Below, piece by piece: positions 43,094-50,846 of a stretch of 64,000 bases of DNA. Below the pieces are notes generated by a model that saw only the letters and a program-made list of their open reading frames with translations, was not told the DNA's origin and made no database searches. The position numbers and the translations under genes are program-made. The DNA is from Brevibacillus humidisoli (GTDB lineage Bacteria > Bacillota > Bacilli > Brevibacillales > Brevibacillaceae). The DNA lies in assembly GCF_020923435.1 (NCBI RefSeq), contig NZ_CP087263.1:1693970-1757969 (forward strand), given 5' to 3'. Numbering within the stretch: the stretch's first letter is position 1; every line of letters begins with the position of its first letter.

Positions 43094-44302
43094 CTTCTGT
43101 TCTCCTATCACGTGTTGATACACAGCAAGTGTTCGCTCCACCATATTATCGGGATGCCAGTATTTCCTCGCCCATTTCCTACTGTTTTCAGACAAGCTTT
43201 TCCGTAAGTCGGGATCCCTTATAACCATCAAAATGGCCTGATATAATTCCTCGCTGTTTCTAGGCTCAACCAGCAATCCAGTATGATGGGGTGTGAGCAG
43301 TTCCGCATTTCCGCCAACCCGGGTTGTAATCACCGGCAGTCCGATCACTTGTGCCTCCATGACAGCGAGGGAGTGGTTTTCCACAAGTGTGGGGAGTACG
43401 AATATATCGGCCTGTTTCAGCAGGTGGTAGATATCTTTGCGGTTGCCTAGAAATTGAACATTGTCCTGCAGATGAAGCTGCTGGGCCATTCTCTCCAGTT
43501 TTGGTCTGTCAACCCCGTCGCCGGCAAACAGGCATATAAAATGAGACTCCTCTTTGACTAGTTTGGCAAGAGCTTCTATCAGATAACGTTGCCCTTTGTA
43601 AGGGACGATTCGCGCGGGACAGATCATCACCAACCTGCCGTCAGATCGCGGGATGCGTTCAATCGATGCCGTCTCCTGGATAATTCTTTCCGTATTCAAT
43701 CCATAGGGAATCACCGTCAATTTTTCTGGAGGGGCGAAAAAACGATTAATATACTCTCTGCGAAGCCATTCACTAGGAAGAATCGTTGCGTCAGCCAAAG
43801 AAGCTCCGAGATGTTCTTCAACAAAACTGTATTTCCAACGGATCGACCCTTCTTGTTTGATTTCACCGGTTATAAAAAATTCTTCCATCAATAATCCATG
43901 CAGGGTAGCAACATGGGGGGTCTCAGGGGGGATGACGCGTGAAAAGGCTCTGGTTGAAATCACGTCATGCGTATGGATTACGTCATATTCTTTCAAACCA
44001 AGCAAGACAGAGGCCATTTCAAAAACGTAACTCTCAATTTCTCGAAATCGGGCCCAGTCTTCCAGCTCAGGGAGTTCCTGATCAAAATAATCCATCATCA
44101 TGTCGTAAAGGGGGTAGAGGATCGGTTTCTTTTCGATGATCCGTTCCTCTCCGAGTAGGTAAACATGATTCATATGCGGGTGATGGGAAAGCACATCCGC
44201 ATGATGTCCGCGTTCTTCCAGTCCTTGTTTTAACACGTTCAGATAGGTGTGAACACCACCTACATGAGGCAGGTACCAGTAAGTAGCGTGCAAGATTCTC
44301 AT
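43088..44302 (-). CDS. GT4-family glycosyltransferase
   Basis: 404 residues. RILHATYWYLPHVGGVHTYLNVL is the classical GT4 start (GG loop). THDVISTRAFSR and VIPYGLNTERI follow. The donor domain contains ICPARIVPYKGQRYLIEAL, LFAGDGVDRPKLERM, VQFLGNRKDIYHLLKQADIFVLPTLVENHSLAVMEAQVIGLPVITT (E-x7-E) and GLLVEPRNSEELYQAIL. ATG 44302 has GGAGGG at proper distance. It reads opposite to the surrounding glycan genes, with a divergent methyltransferase gene upstream and its own terminator. Confidence 0.92.
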   Translation of the reverse strand: MRILHATYWYLPHVGGVHTYLNVLKQGLEERGHHADVLSHHPHMNHVYLLGEERIIEKKPILYPLYDMMMDYFDQELPELEDWARFREIESYVFEMASVLLGLKEYDVIHTHDVISTRAFSRVIPPETPHVATLHGLLMEEFFITGEIKQEGSIRWKYSFVEEHLGASLADATILPSEWLRREYINRFFAPPEKLTVIPYGLNTERIIQETASIERIPRSDGRLVMICPARIVPYKGQRYLIEALAKLVKEESHFICLFAGDGVDRPKLERMAQQLHLQDNVQFLGNRKDIYHLLKQADIFVLPTLVENHSLAVMEAQVIGLPVITTRVGGNAELLTPHHTGLLVEPRNSEELYQAILMVIRDPDLRKSLSENSRKWARKYWHPDNMVERTLAVYQHVIGEQKK

Positions 44303-44456
44303 GAATACCCTCCAGTGCAACATTCGCTCATACTCCTACGGTATTCGGATGCTGCGGCTTTTGCTCTCCGCTGATTACACGTTAACCGCTGGTTGCGCCC
44401 TATGATAGGCAGCGGTCAATGGATGCGAAAAAGGCTCTTATCCAAGGAAGAATGCC

Positions 44457-45227
44457 GTGTCCCTGTATGGGAATATGTTCATACCCTATCCTATAACACA
44501 GTTCTTGCTTCGGTTCTTCTGGGAGGGTTCTCATTTGTGGAATCAATATGAACGGTTGTCATTGACAAAACAAGAGATAGCAAACGGGAAACATAGAGAA
44601 GCAGTTGGCGGACTCTGGGATGAAATCGGATGCCTGCAGTTTGCCTATTTGGTGAAAAACGGCCTGCAACCGGAACACCATTTCCTTGATGTAGGCTGCG
44701 GCAGTTTACGAGGGGGCATCCACTTTATTCGTTATCTAAACAAGGGACATTACTACGGCTTGGATATCAATTCATCCCTGATAGAAGCCGGATGGAAGGA
44801 ACTGGAGGAGCAAGCCTTGCTAGATCGGCTGCCTTCGCTGGTTGTGAACGATTGTTTTCAGTTTGATCAGTTCGGAGTGAAGTTTGACTTTGCCATTGCC
44901 CATTCCGTTTTTACTCATCTTCCAGCAAATGTGATTCATCGGTGTTTGGTGAATATAGATAAAGTGCTGAAACCGGGGGGCAAATTTTTCACCACTTTTT
45001 TTGAAGTGAATGACAAGTTTCACCTTGATGAGATATGGCAAAATCAAGAACTGAAAACCTACCTTGACAAGGATCCCTATCATTATCATCGTTCGCTGTT
45101 TGCGTATCTGGTCGACGGACTCTCCTTGCATATGGAGTATATTGGTGACTGGGGACACCCCCGCAATCAAAAAATGTTATCTTTTCGCAAAGGACAAGAG
45201 ACCATGCCCACACAAATCATACCATGA
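44457..45227 (+). CDS. SAM-dependent class-I methyltransferase
   Basis: 256 residues. HHFLDVGCGSLRGGIHFIRYL is SAM motif I, YGLDINSSLIEAGWKEL motif II, FDFAIAHSVFTHLPANVI motif IV, and LKPGGKFFTTFFEVND post-motif. Similar proteins lie in glycan and nonribosomal loci. GTG 44457 has AAGGAAG six bases before; ATG 44475 is possible. The gene and the following sulfotransferase look more AT-rich than the neighbouring rml genes, which may mean separate acquisition (impression from reading, not a computed value). Confidence 0.85.
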   Translation: MSLYGNMFIPYPITQFLLRFFWEGSHLWNQYERLSLTKQEIANGKHREAVGGLWDEIGCLQFAYLVKNGLQPEHHFLDVGCGSLRGGIHFIRYLNKGHYYGLDINSSLIEAGWKELEEQALLDRLPSLVVNDCFQFDQFGVKFDFAIAHSVFTHLPANVIHRCLVNIDKVLKPGGKFFTTFFEVNDKFHLDEIWQNQELKTYLDKDPYHYHRSLFAYLVDGLSLHMEYIGDWGHPRNQKMLSFRKGQETMPTQIIP

Positions 45228-45278
45228 TATCCGGCAAGGGATCCCGTATAAAGCCAAGGAACCGGAGGTCGGCAAAAC

Positions 45279-47123
45279 ATGGGGCAAAGATCGAAGGCAA
45301 TTGGCATTGTTGGTATGCACCGAAGTGGAACGTCCATGGTGACTGGAGCCTTGCATATTCTTGGGGCCTATCTTGGTAAAAGGGAAGATCTTGTGCCGCC
45401 TGGAGAGGACAATCCCGAAGGCTTTTGGGAACATGCCAGAATTGTTGATATACACGAAAGGATATTATCTGTTTTGAATCGAACCTGGCACACAACAGTT
45501 CCTCTTCCGGACAAATGGTGGAAAAGCCCCGTACTTCGCCCATTGCGTGAGGAATTAACTGATTTCATTCAAGCGGAACTTTTGCCACAAGAGTTGTGGG
45601 CTTGGAAGGACCCGAGAACCAGTTTATTGTTGCCGCTATGGCATGACATCTTAGAGCGATTACAGGTTGATCCTTTTTACGTGATTTGTATCAGAAACCC
45701 ATTGGATGTTGCTCATTCGCTAAAAAAGAGAGACGGCTTTTCGATAGAGAAATCGTTAGGAGTCTGGAATCTATATACACTCTCATCGTTGTATTGGCTG
45801 CGGGACAAACCAAAAATTATCGTACATTACGATCATTTTTTAGAGGACTGGGAGACAAATCTAAAGCGTATAGCAAATACGTTTCATCTGTTGTGGCCGC
45901 AACAGATCAGCGAGTTGCAGCATCGCATGTCACGGTTTTTAAAACCGGAGCTCAGGCACACCAAAACTGAACTGCAACAGTTGTTTGACCACGAACAGAT
46001 TGGATCATCGCTTACCAACACGTACAAGTTGTGTCTTCAGGCAGAGCATTCTGTGCAGGTTTTGGCTTCTGATGAATTCAATCAGCAAATCAACGATTTT
46101 TATCTTGACTACCGCGCTGCAGCCAACATGATCTCTGCCGATGGAGAAGACAGCAACTGTCGCATTCAAATTTTTTTGCCCTCGAACGGTCATTACTCCG
46201 AGCAGCATTCTACTGTGGCAAGGGTGTTTCCTGACGGAAAGTTCCACACGTATGAGCTTGCGTTCACAGATGATTTGTCGGGAGATTTGCGGATAGACCC
46301 AGTCAATATACCCTCCTATGTTGAAATCAAGTCGATAGAGGTAATCGATGAAAAACGGACCGTACTCATGCACAGGTCGGCAAGCAACCATTTTGCGGGG
46401 ATCACGTTCGGTCATGGAACGCTTCCCTTAGGGGAGCAAAGCACCTCGCTTTCTTTTCTCTCGACCAATCATGACCCACAACTGTATGTGAGAAATCTCC
46501 CCAAAATTACGAATGCCTCCCCCTTTCGTGTACGAATCCAAATGTGTGTATACAAACAAATCTCCCCATCCCTTGGAGAAAAAATAGATGCAGTCTTTAC
46601 AGCTTTGGATCGCCGGGTCAAAACCTTGTCGTATGAGATAGCGAACAAGGAGAGGATGATACAGAGTAGAGAAGGGTCGCTCCAAAGAATAGAGGACCAA
46701 CTGCGTGATAGGGATGAATTGTTACGACAAATAAAAGATTTTCTCCTGAATCAAATCGTTGTGGAGCAGTTTGTCGACGATCATCGTGACCTGACCGGTT
46801 ATTTTGATCGTGTCGATGCAAAAGGGAACAAAATTTTTGGCTATGGCTGGGCGAGAAATCCATTCAATGCGACGGTTTCCTCCGAGGTCATTCTGACTGC
46901 TGATGCAGAGAATGTGTTGATTGGACATTGTGTGGCCAATAAAGAGAGGAAAGATGTAGCCAACGTCTTTCGAGACAAAAGAATGAGTCGGTCCGGCTGG
47001 GAGATCGTTCTTGATAAAACAGTTTTGCAGCCTGGCCTCCATACGATCAAGGCGTATATGTATTTCAGGAATCAAAAGAAAGCATACAAACTGAATGGAG
47101 AATTTTGTATTACGATTGAATAA
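45279..47123 (+). CDS. Multidomain sulfotransferase with coiled coil and C-terminal beta-sandwich modules
   Basis: 614 residues. Residues ~1-245 form a PAPS-dependent sulfotransferase: IGIVGMHRSGTSMVTGALHILG is the 5'-phosphosulfate loop, WAWKDPRTSLLLPLW a conserved contact, and YVICIRNPLDVAHSLKKRDGF the 3'-phosphate loop. Residues ~280-425 look like a beta-sandwich carbohydrate-binding-like region (FPDGKFHTYELAFTDDLSGDLRIDP). Residues ~435-495 are rich in charged heptads (KTLSYEIANKERMIQSREGS, LQRIEDQLRDRDELLRQIKD), a likely coiled coil. The last ~110 residues (GYFDRVDAKGNKIFGYGWA...) form a second beta-rich domain. The tail may hold the enzyme on its glycan or on a partner. No signal peptide. 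Confidence 0.88.
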   Translation: MGQRSKAIGIVGMHRSGTSMVTGALHILGAYLGKREDLVPPGEDNPEGFWEHARIVDIHERILSVLNRTWHTTVPLPDKWWKSPVLRPLREELTDFIQAELLPQELWAWKDPRTSLLLPLWHDILERLQVDPFYVICIRNPLDVAHSLKKRDGFSIEKSLGVWNLYTLSSLYWLRDKPKIIVHYDHFLEDWETNLKRIANTFHLLWPQQISELQHRMSRFLKPELRHTKTELQQLFDHEQIGSSLTNTYKLCLQAEHSVQVLASDEFNQQINDFYLDYRAAANMISADGEDSNCRIQIFLPSNGHYSEQHSTVARVFPDGKFHTYELAFTDDLSGDLRIDPVNIPSYVEIKSIEVIDEKRTVLMHRSASNHFAGITFGHGTLPLGEQSTSLSFLSTNHDPQLYVRNLPKITNASPFRVRIQMCVYKQISPSLGEKIDAVFTALDRRVKTLSYEIANKERMIQSREGSLQRIEDQLRDRDELLRQIKDFLLNQIVVEQFVDDHRDLTGYFDRVDAKGNKIFGYGWARNPFNATVSSEVILTADAENVLIGHCVANKERKDVANVFRDKRMSRSGWEIVLDKTVLQPGLHTIKAYMYFRNQKKAYKLNGEFCITIE

Positions 47124-47127
47124 CAAC

Positions 47128-47152
47128 GGATCCTTCGCGAAAACGGAGGACC
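47128..47152. terminator. Possible terminator hairpin between convergent genes
   Basis: GGATCCTTCG (47128-47137) pairs with CGGAGGACC (47144-47152) apart from one bulged A, around CGAAAA. The surrounding CAAC and GTTG can extend it. There is no clear T-run on either strand, so its strength is uncertain. It lies between the sulfotransferase and phosphohexomutase stops. Confidence 0.4.
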
Positions 47153-47189
47153 CGCTGTTGTGTTGCACTGGCCGGTGGTTTGGAAGAAA

Positions 47190-48932
47190 TCACGTGATCC
47201 ATTCATTGATTTTGCAGATGACAGATTCTTTTAGACACGCTAGTCTGTGCCCGCTCTCCTCCCACGATGTTCCTCTCACGCCAAGGTACAATTTTATTTT
47301 TGGTTCCGTACCCGACGGTCGCAGACAAAACCACGATCCGTCGGCAAGGTAATACTTCAGTACGTTTGATTTCGGCAGGGAAATGATCTCAACGGCGGAA
47401 GCGTCCATCTGTTTCCTCTCACCGGTTAGATAATCTTCGATTGCGGTAATCTGTTGGCCGGCTACCTCTGCCAGTCCACTTTGCCGAAAGGAAGTCATCA
47501 GAGCAGATATCTGGCCCAGTCCTGCTTTGCCTTTCCTCGTAATCGAGTACAAACTCTCACGATAAAATCCGTATGTCCGATACAGGTCGGCTAAAACCTG
47601 ATGCAACGATTTTCCACGTGCCTTAAAGTAGGCACACATGTCTGCGGCAATTACCGCCGTTTGGATAGCATCTTTATCCCGTACAAAGTCGCCGATCACA
47701 TAGCCGTTGCTCTCTTCCATTCCCAAAAGAAAGCGATGCTCACCCGATTGCTCATATTCACTCATCTTTTCGCCGATATACTTAAATCCGGTCAGGGTAT
47801 CAACCGTCTTAACTCCAAAGTCGGTGGCAATCTCTCGGGCCAGTTCCGTGGTGACAATCGTTTTCAGTAGGACTCCGTCGGCAGGCAGTGTGCCTGCCTC
47901 TTTTCGCGCCGTCAACAGGTAGTACAGCAGCAGTGAACCAATCTGATTGCCATTGAGCACGATGTACGGACCAGGCTCTCTTTTGACAGCCAATCCTAGC
48001 CGATCAGCATCTGGATCGGTGGCGATCAGCAGATCGGCGTTGTTTCGTCCGCCGTACTCAAGGGCGAGCAAAAATGCCTGTCGTTCTTCCGGATTGAGGG
48101 AGGCAGCATGCGTAAAGTTGGGATCCGGGTCTGCTTGTTCCCGAACGACGGTCACGTGTCGATAGCCAAAGTGACGCAAACCGCACATAATCGTTTGATA
48201 GGAAGTACCATGCAACGGGGTAAACACGATGTGTACCTGCGGGTTTGCGGCGGCTGAACGCTGATCATGTATGCGTATGGTATGGAGGCAGGACAAATAA
48301 GCCTGTAAAATCTCATCATAGACCAGTCTAAACTGATCAATCCGATCGTAGTCGACCACTTCCGATACACTGATGGACAGTTCGTCTGTTACCTCGTTTA
48401 TTTTCGCTGTTACCAGTTTGGCAGCCGCAGGGGTTAGCTGTCCGCCCTCTGCACCATACACTTTATACCCATTGTATTCGGGGGGATTATGACTGGCTGT
48501 GATCATGACTCCGGCGAATGCACGCAAATAGCGAATCGCGAACGATAGAAGCGGGGTTGGACACAAACGGTCGAACAAATAGACGAGAATATCGTGTTTT
48601 CTGAGCACCTTCGCCGCCTCACGGGCAAAATCGGCTGATTTTTGCCTTGAATCATAGCCAATCACAACTCCGCGACGTTTTGCCGCTTGCCCGTGATCGC
48701 CGATATAGCGAGCCAGGCCTTCTGATGTTTTGCGAACCGTATACACGTTCATGCGATTGGTACCCGGCCCCACTTCTCCACGAATCCCGCCCGTCCCGAA
48801 CTCCAGGTGTTTATAAAAGCAATCTTCGAGGACATGCTCGTTTTCCCGCAAATCTTTCAGCTGTTGACGGAGGTCGCTCTCCAACTGTGAGAAATGGAGC
48901 CAGCGTTGGTATCGCTTTTTCCAATTGGTCAT
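47190..48932 (-). CDS. Phosphohexomutase (phosphomannomutase/phosphoglucomutase)
   Basis: About 580 residues, the length of the PgcA/PGM2-like alpha-phosphohexomutases. LEFGTGGIRGEVGPGTNRMN is the N-terminal sugar-phosphate region, ITASHNPPEYNGYKVYG holds the phosphoserine, LLIATDPDADRLGLAV the metal loop, GMEESNGYVIGDFVRDKDA the sugar-specificity loop, and CLRPSGTEPKIKLYL the phosphate-binding loop. It interconverts hexose-6- and hexose-1-phosphates and so feeds both RmlA (Glc-1-P) and ManC (Man-1-P). ATG 48932 has AGGAGGTG before it; the frame is open to 49073. Divergent from manC with about 220 bases between, which must hold both promoters. Confidence 0.94.
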   Translation of the reverse strand: MTNWKKRYQRWLHFSQLESDLRQQLKDLRENEHVLEDCFYKHLEFGTGGIRGEVGPGTNRMNVYTVRKTSEGLARYIGDHGQAAKRRGVVIGYDSRQKSADFAREAAKVLRKHDILVYLFDRLCPTPLLSFAIRYLRAFAGVMITASHNPPEYNGYKVYGAEGGQLTPAAAKLVTAKINEVTDELSISVSEVVDYDRIDQFRLVYDEILQAYLSCLHTIRIHDQRSAAANPQVHIVFTPLHGTSYQTIMCGLRHFGYRHVTVVREQADPDPNFTHAASLNPEERQAFLLALEYGGRNNADLLIATDPDADRLGLAVKREPGPYIVLNGNQIGSLLLYYLLTARKEAGTLPADGVLLKTIVTTELAREIATDFGVKTVDTLTGFKYIGEKMSEYEQSGEHRFLLGMEESNGYVIGDFVRDKDAIQTAVIAADMCAYFKARGKSLHQVLADLYRTYGFYRESLYSITRKGKAGLGQISALMTSFRQSGLAEVAGQQITAIEDYLTGERKQMDASAVEIISLPKSNVLKYYLADGSWFCLRPSGTEPKIKLYLGVRGTSWEESGHRLACLKESVICKINEWIT

Positions 48933-49149
48933 GGCTGAACACCTCCTGATCCTTACGAAGGACATCTGATTCATCGTATGCTCTTCGCATGGAACCGCAA
49001 CGGACATGTATCCATTCCTTGAGTAAGGATGAGAACAGTACTTTTCCGCATGCTGTCCGGTTGATCTATCCACTCAACTTGCACCGGATCGTCATAGCAT
49101 ATTCCATGTACAAATTATGGGATTATGGCGAAAAAAGAGGTGTGTCAGC

Positions 49150-50523
49150 ATGAAGCTTGTACTGCTCTCGGGCGGATCGGGGAAACGACTGTGGCCGCTG
49201 TCGAGTGATGCCAGGCCAAAGCAATTTATCAAGAGATTAAAAAACGGCAGCGATCAATGGGAATCGATGCTGCAGCGAGTGTGGAGACAACTGGAGAGGA
49301 ACGATTTGTCCGAGATCACCTATATCTCGACGGGCGAGGCGCAGGTGGAACTCATTCACAGCCAATTGGGACAGCAGGTGCCCCTGATCATCGAACCAGA
49401 GCGCAGAGATACGTTTCCGGCGATTGCGCTTGCGGCATCGTACTTTAATTCGGCTGATGGCGACGACCTGGATGAAGTAATCACAGTGATGCCAGTTGAT
49501 CCATATGTGGAGGATCAATTCTTCGATAAAATAAAAGGGTTGGAGGATGTGATACACGATTCGGATGCCAATCTTGCCTTGATTGGAGTAATGCCGACAG
49601 ACCCTTCTACCAAATACGGTTATATTGTTCCTTCCCGTGAAACGAGTGACAGGAACCAGCCATTCGTAAATGTTGACTGCTTCAAAGAAAAACCGTCCAA
49701 ACAAGAGGCAAAACTCCTAATCCGGCAGCACGCACTGTGGAACTGCGGTGTTTTTTCCTTTCGATTACGATATTTGATTCAGCTTATGGAAGATAGGGGG
49801 CTGCCGACACAGTATGATGACCTCAAGCGTGAATACCAACAGCTGCCCACCACCAGCTTTGACTACGAAGTAGTCGAAAAAGCGGAACGAGTCGTTGTCG
49901 CTCCTTATTGTGGTTTGTGGAAAGATTTGGGGACGTGGAATGCGTTGACCGAAGATATGCAGACCAATCTGATCGGGAACGGATTGGTAAGCGAGGAGTG
50001 CGCCAATACCCATGTCATGAATGATCTGGACATCCCGATCACCGTATTGGGTGTCTCCAACGTAGTAGTGGCTGCAAGCCCGGACGGTATTTTGGTTTCA
50101 GACAAGTTGGCCAGCCATCGTGTAAAGGAACTAGTCGAGCGACTGGAACGAAGACCAATGTTCGAGGAGCGCCGGTGGGGCTGGTACCGGGTCCTCGATT
50201 ACAAAACGACGACCGAGCGGGAAGTGTTGACCAAGCGGCTATGTATTCATGCAGGGAAAAACATTAGCTATCAATATCACCAGATGCGGAGTGAAGTGTG
50301 GACGATTGTTGCCGGTACGGGTGAAGTTGCGCTGGACGGGCATTTGTACCAGGTGAAACCAGGGGATGTGCTGCAGATTCCAGTCGGTGCCAAGCACGGA
50401 GTAAAGGCGATCACAGAACTGGAAGTGATTGAAGTACAATTGGGAACCAAACTGGTTGAAGAAGATATTGTCCGCCTCTATTTGTCATGGGAAGAAATGA
50501 AAAACGCGTTTGAACTCTACTGA
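49150..50523 (+). CDS. manC: Mannose-1-phosphate guanylyltransferase with C-terminal cupin (ManC-like, GMP/PMI)
   Basis: 457 residues. The N-terminal transferase domain starts KLVLLSGGSGKRLWPLSSDARPKQF (family GGxGxRLWPLS-x-PKQF), with IIEPERRDTFPAIALAA, VMPVDPYVED and FKEKPSKQEA following. The C-terminal cupin (SEVWTIVAGTGEVALDGHLY, VKPGDVLQIPVGAKHGVKAI) corresponds to the phosphomannose-isomerase part of bifunctional enzymes. It makes GDP-mannose, precursor for the GDP-6-deoxy sugar enzyme at 16096. ATG 49150 follows AGAGGTG; the frame is open from 49117. Confidence 0.93.
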   Translation: MKLVLLSGGSGKRLWPLSSDARPKQFIKRLKNGSDQWESMLQRVWRQLERNDLSEITYISTGEAQVELIHSQLGQQVPLIIEPERRDTFPAIALAASYFNSADGDDLDEVITVMPVDPYVEDQFFDKIKGLEDVIHDSDANLALIGVMPTDPSTKYGYIVPSRETSDRNQPFVNVDCFKEKPSKQEAKLLIRQHALWNCGVFSFRLRYLIQLMEDRGLPTQYDDLKREYQQLPTTSFDYEVVEKAERVVVAPYCGLWKDLGTWNALTEDMQTNLIGNGLVSEECANTHVMNDLDIPITVLGVSNVVVAASPDGILVSDKLASHRVKELVERLERRPMFEERRWGWYRVLDYKTTTEREVLTKRLCIHAGKNISYQYHQMRSEVWTIVAGTGEVALDGHLYQVKPGDVLQIPVGAKHGVKAITELEVIEVQLGTKLVEEDIVRLYLSWEEMKNAFELY

Positions 50524-50572
50524 AAACATGATAATCTAGGAACAAGTGAAACCGTGGTACGGAGGGAACGTA

Positions 50573-50644
50573 ATGACACTCCAGATGGCCGGGTATTCTC
50601 GCTTACAACCGCATTGCCCTCGATCGGTGCCAGGCCGAACGTAG
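50573..50644 (+). CDS. Candidate 23-residue leader or small peptide
   Basis: ATG 50573 follows a strong GGAGGGAACG ribosome site, and the frame (MTLQMAGYSRLQPHCPRSVP + GRT) ends at TAG 50642. A terminator begins 14 bases later. This ribosome site / short frame / hairpin / T-run order is what an attenuator or a small-RNA-like transcript would look like. It may equally be chance in the manC trailer. No amino-acid run points to an attenuator signal. Confidence 0.35.
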   Translation: MTLQMAGYSRLQPHCPRSVPGRT

Positions 50645-50657
50645 CTCGTGGGAGATG

Positions 50658-50693
50658 ACTGCTGCGATGATGAGCCAGCAGTTTTTTCTTTTT
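50658..50693 (+). terminator. Intrinsic terminator before the lipid module
   Basis: ACTGCTG (50658-50664), an 11-base loop, CAGCAGT (50676-50682), then a T-rich tract of six T's, one C and five T's. It ends the manC transcript (or the short transcript described above) just before the promoter-like element at 50722. Confidence 0.85.
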
Positions 50694-50721
50694 GCACGAT
50701 AAGACGTTTGGACCGGAAACG

Positions 50722-50754
50722 GTGCAACTTTTTTGCAACCGCTTACGGTATAAC
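50722..50754 (+). promoter_or_regulatory. Promoter element with TGCAAC direct repeat and cre-like site, copy 1
   Basis: The 25-base core 50722-50746 (GTGCAACT, then TTTTTGCAACCGCTT, then AC) recurs at 58422 with only two differences. It contains TGCAAC twice, 11 bases apart. The second half, TGCAACCGCTTACG (50734-50747), fits the CcpA cre consensus TGNAANCGNTTNCA except for the last base. A -10-like TATAAC stands at 50749-50754, with no good -35, so activation at the repeats and repression at the cre are both plausible. It drives the acyl-CoA ligase operon. Confidence 0.65.
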
Positions 50755-50846
50755 AAAAGAGAACGCAAGCGGCTGCTGTCAGGGAAACGGTCATGGCGGC
50801 TGCTTCCCGATGTGTATTCAACCAATACCTCTGGGGAGGAACGAGA

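Noticed and set aside
50722-50740. Sigma-54 (-24/-12) promoter
   Set aside because: The GG and GC doublets are not ten bases apart as required, in either copy. The cre-like reading plus a sigma-A -10 fits better.
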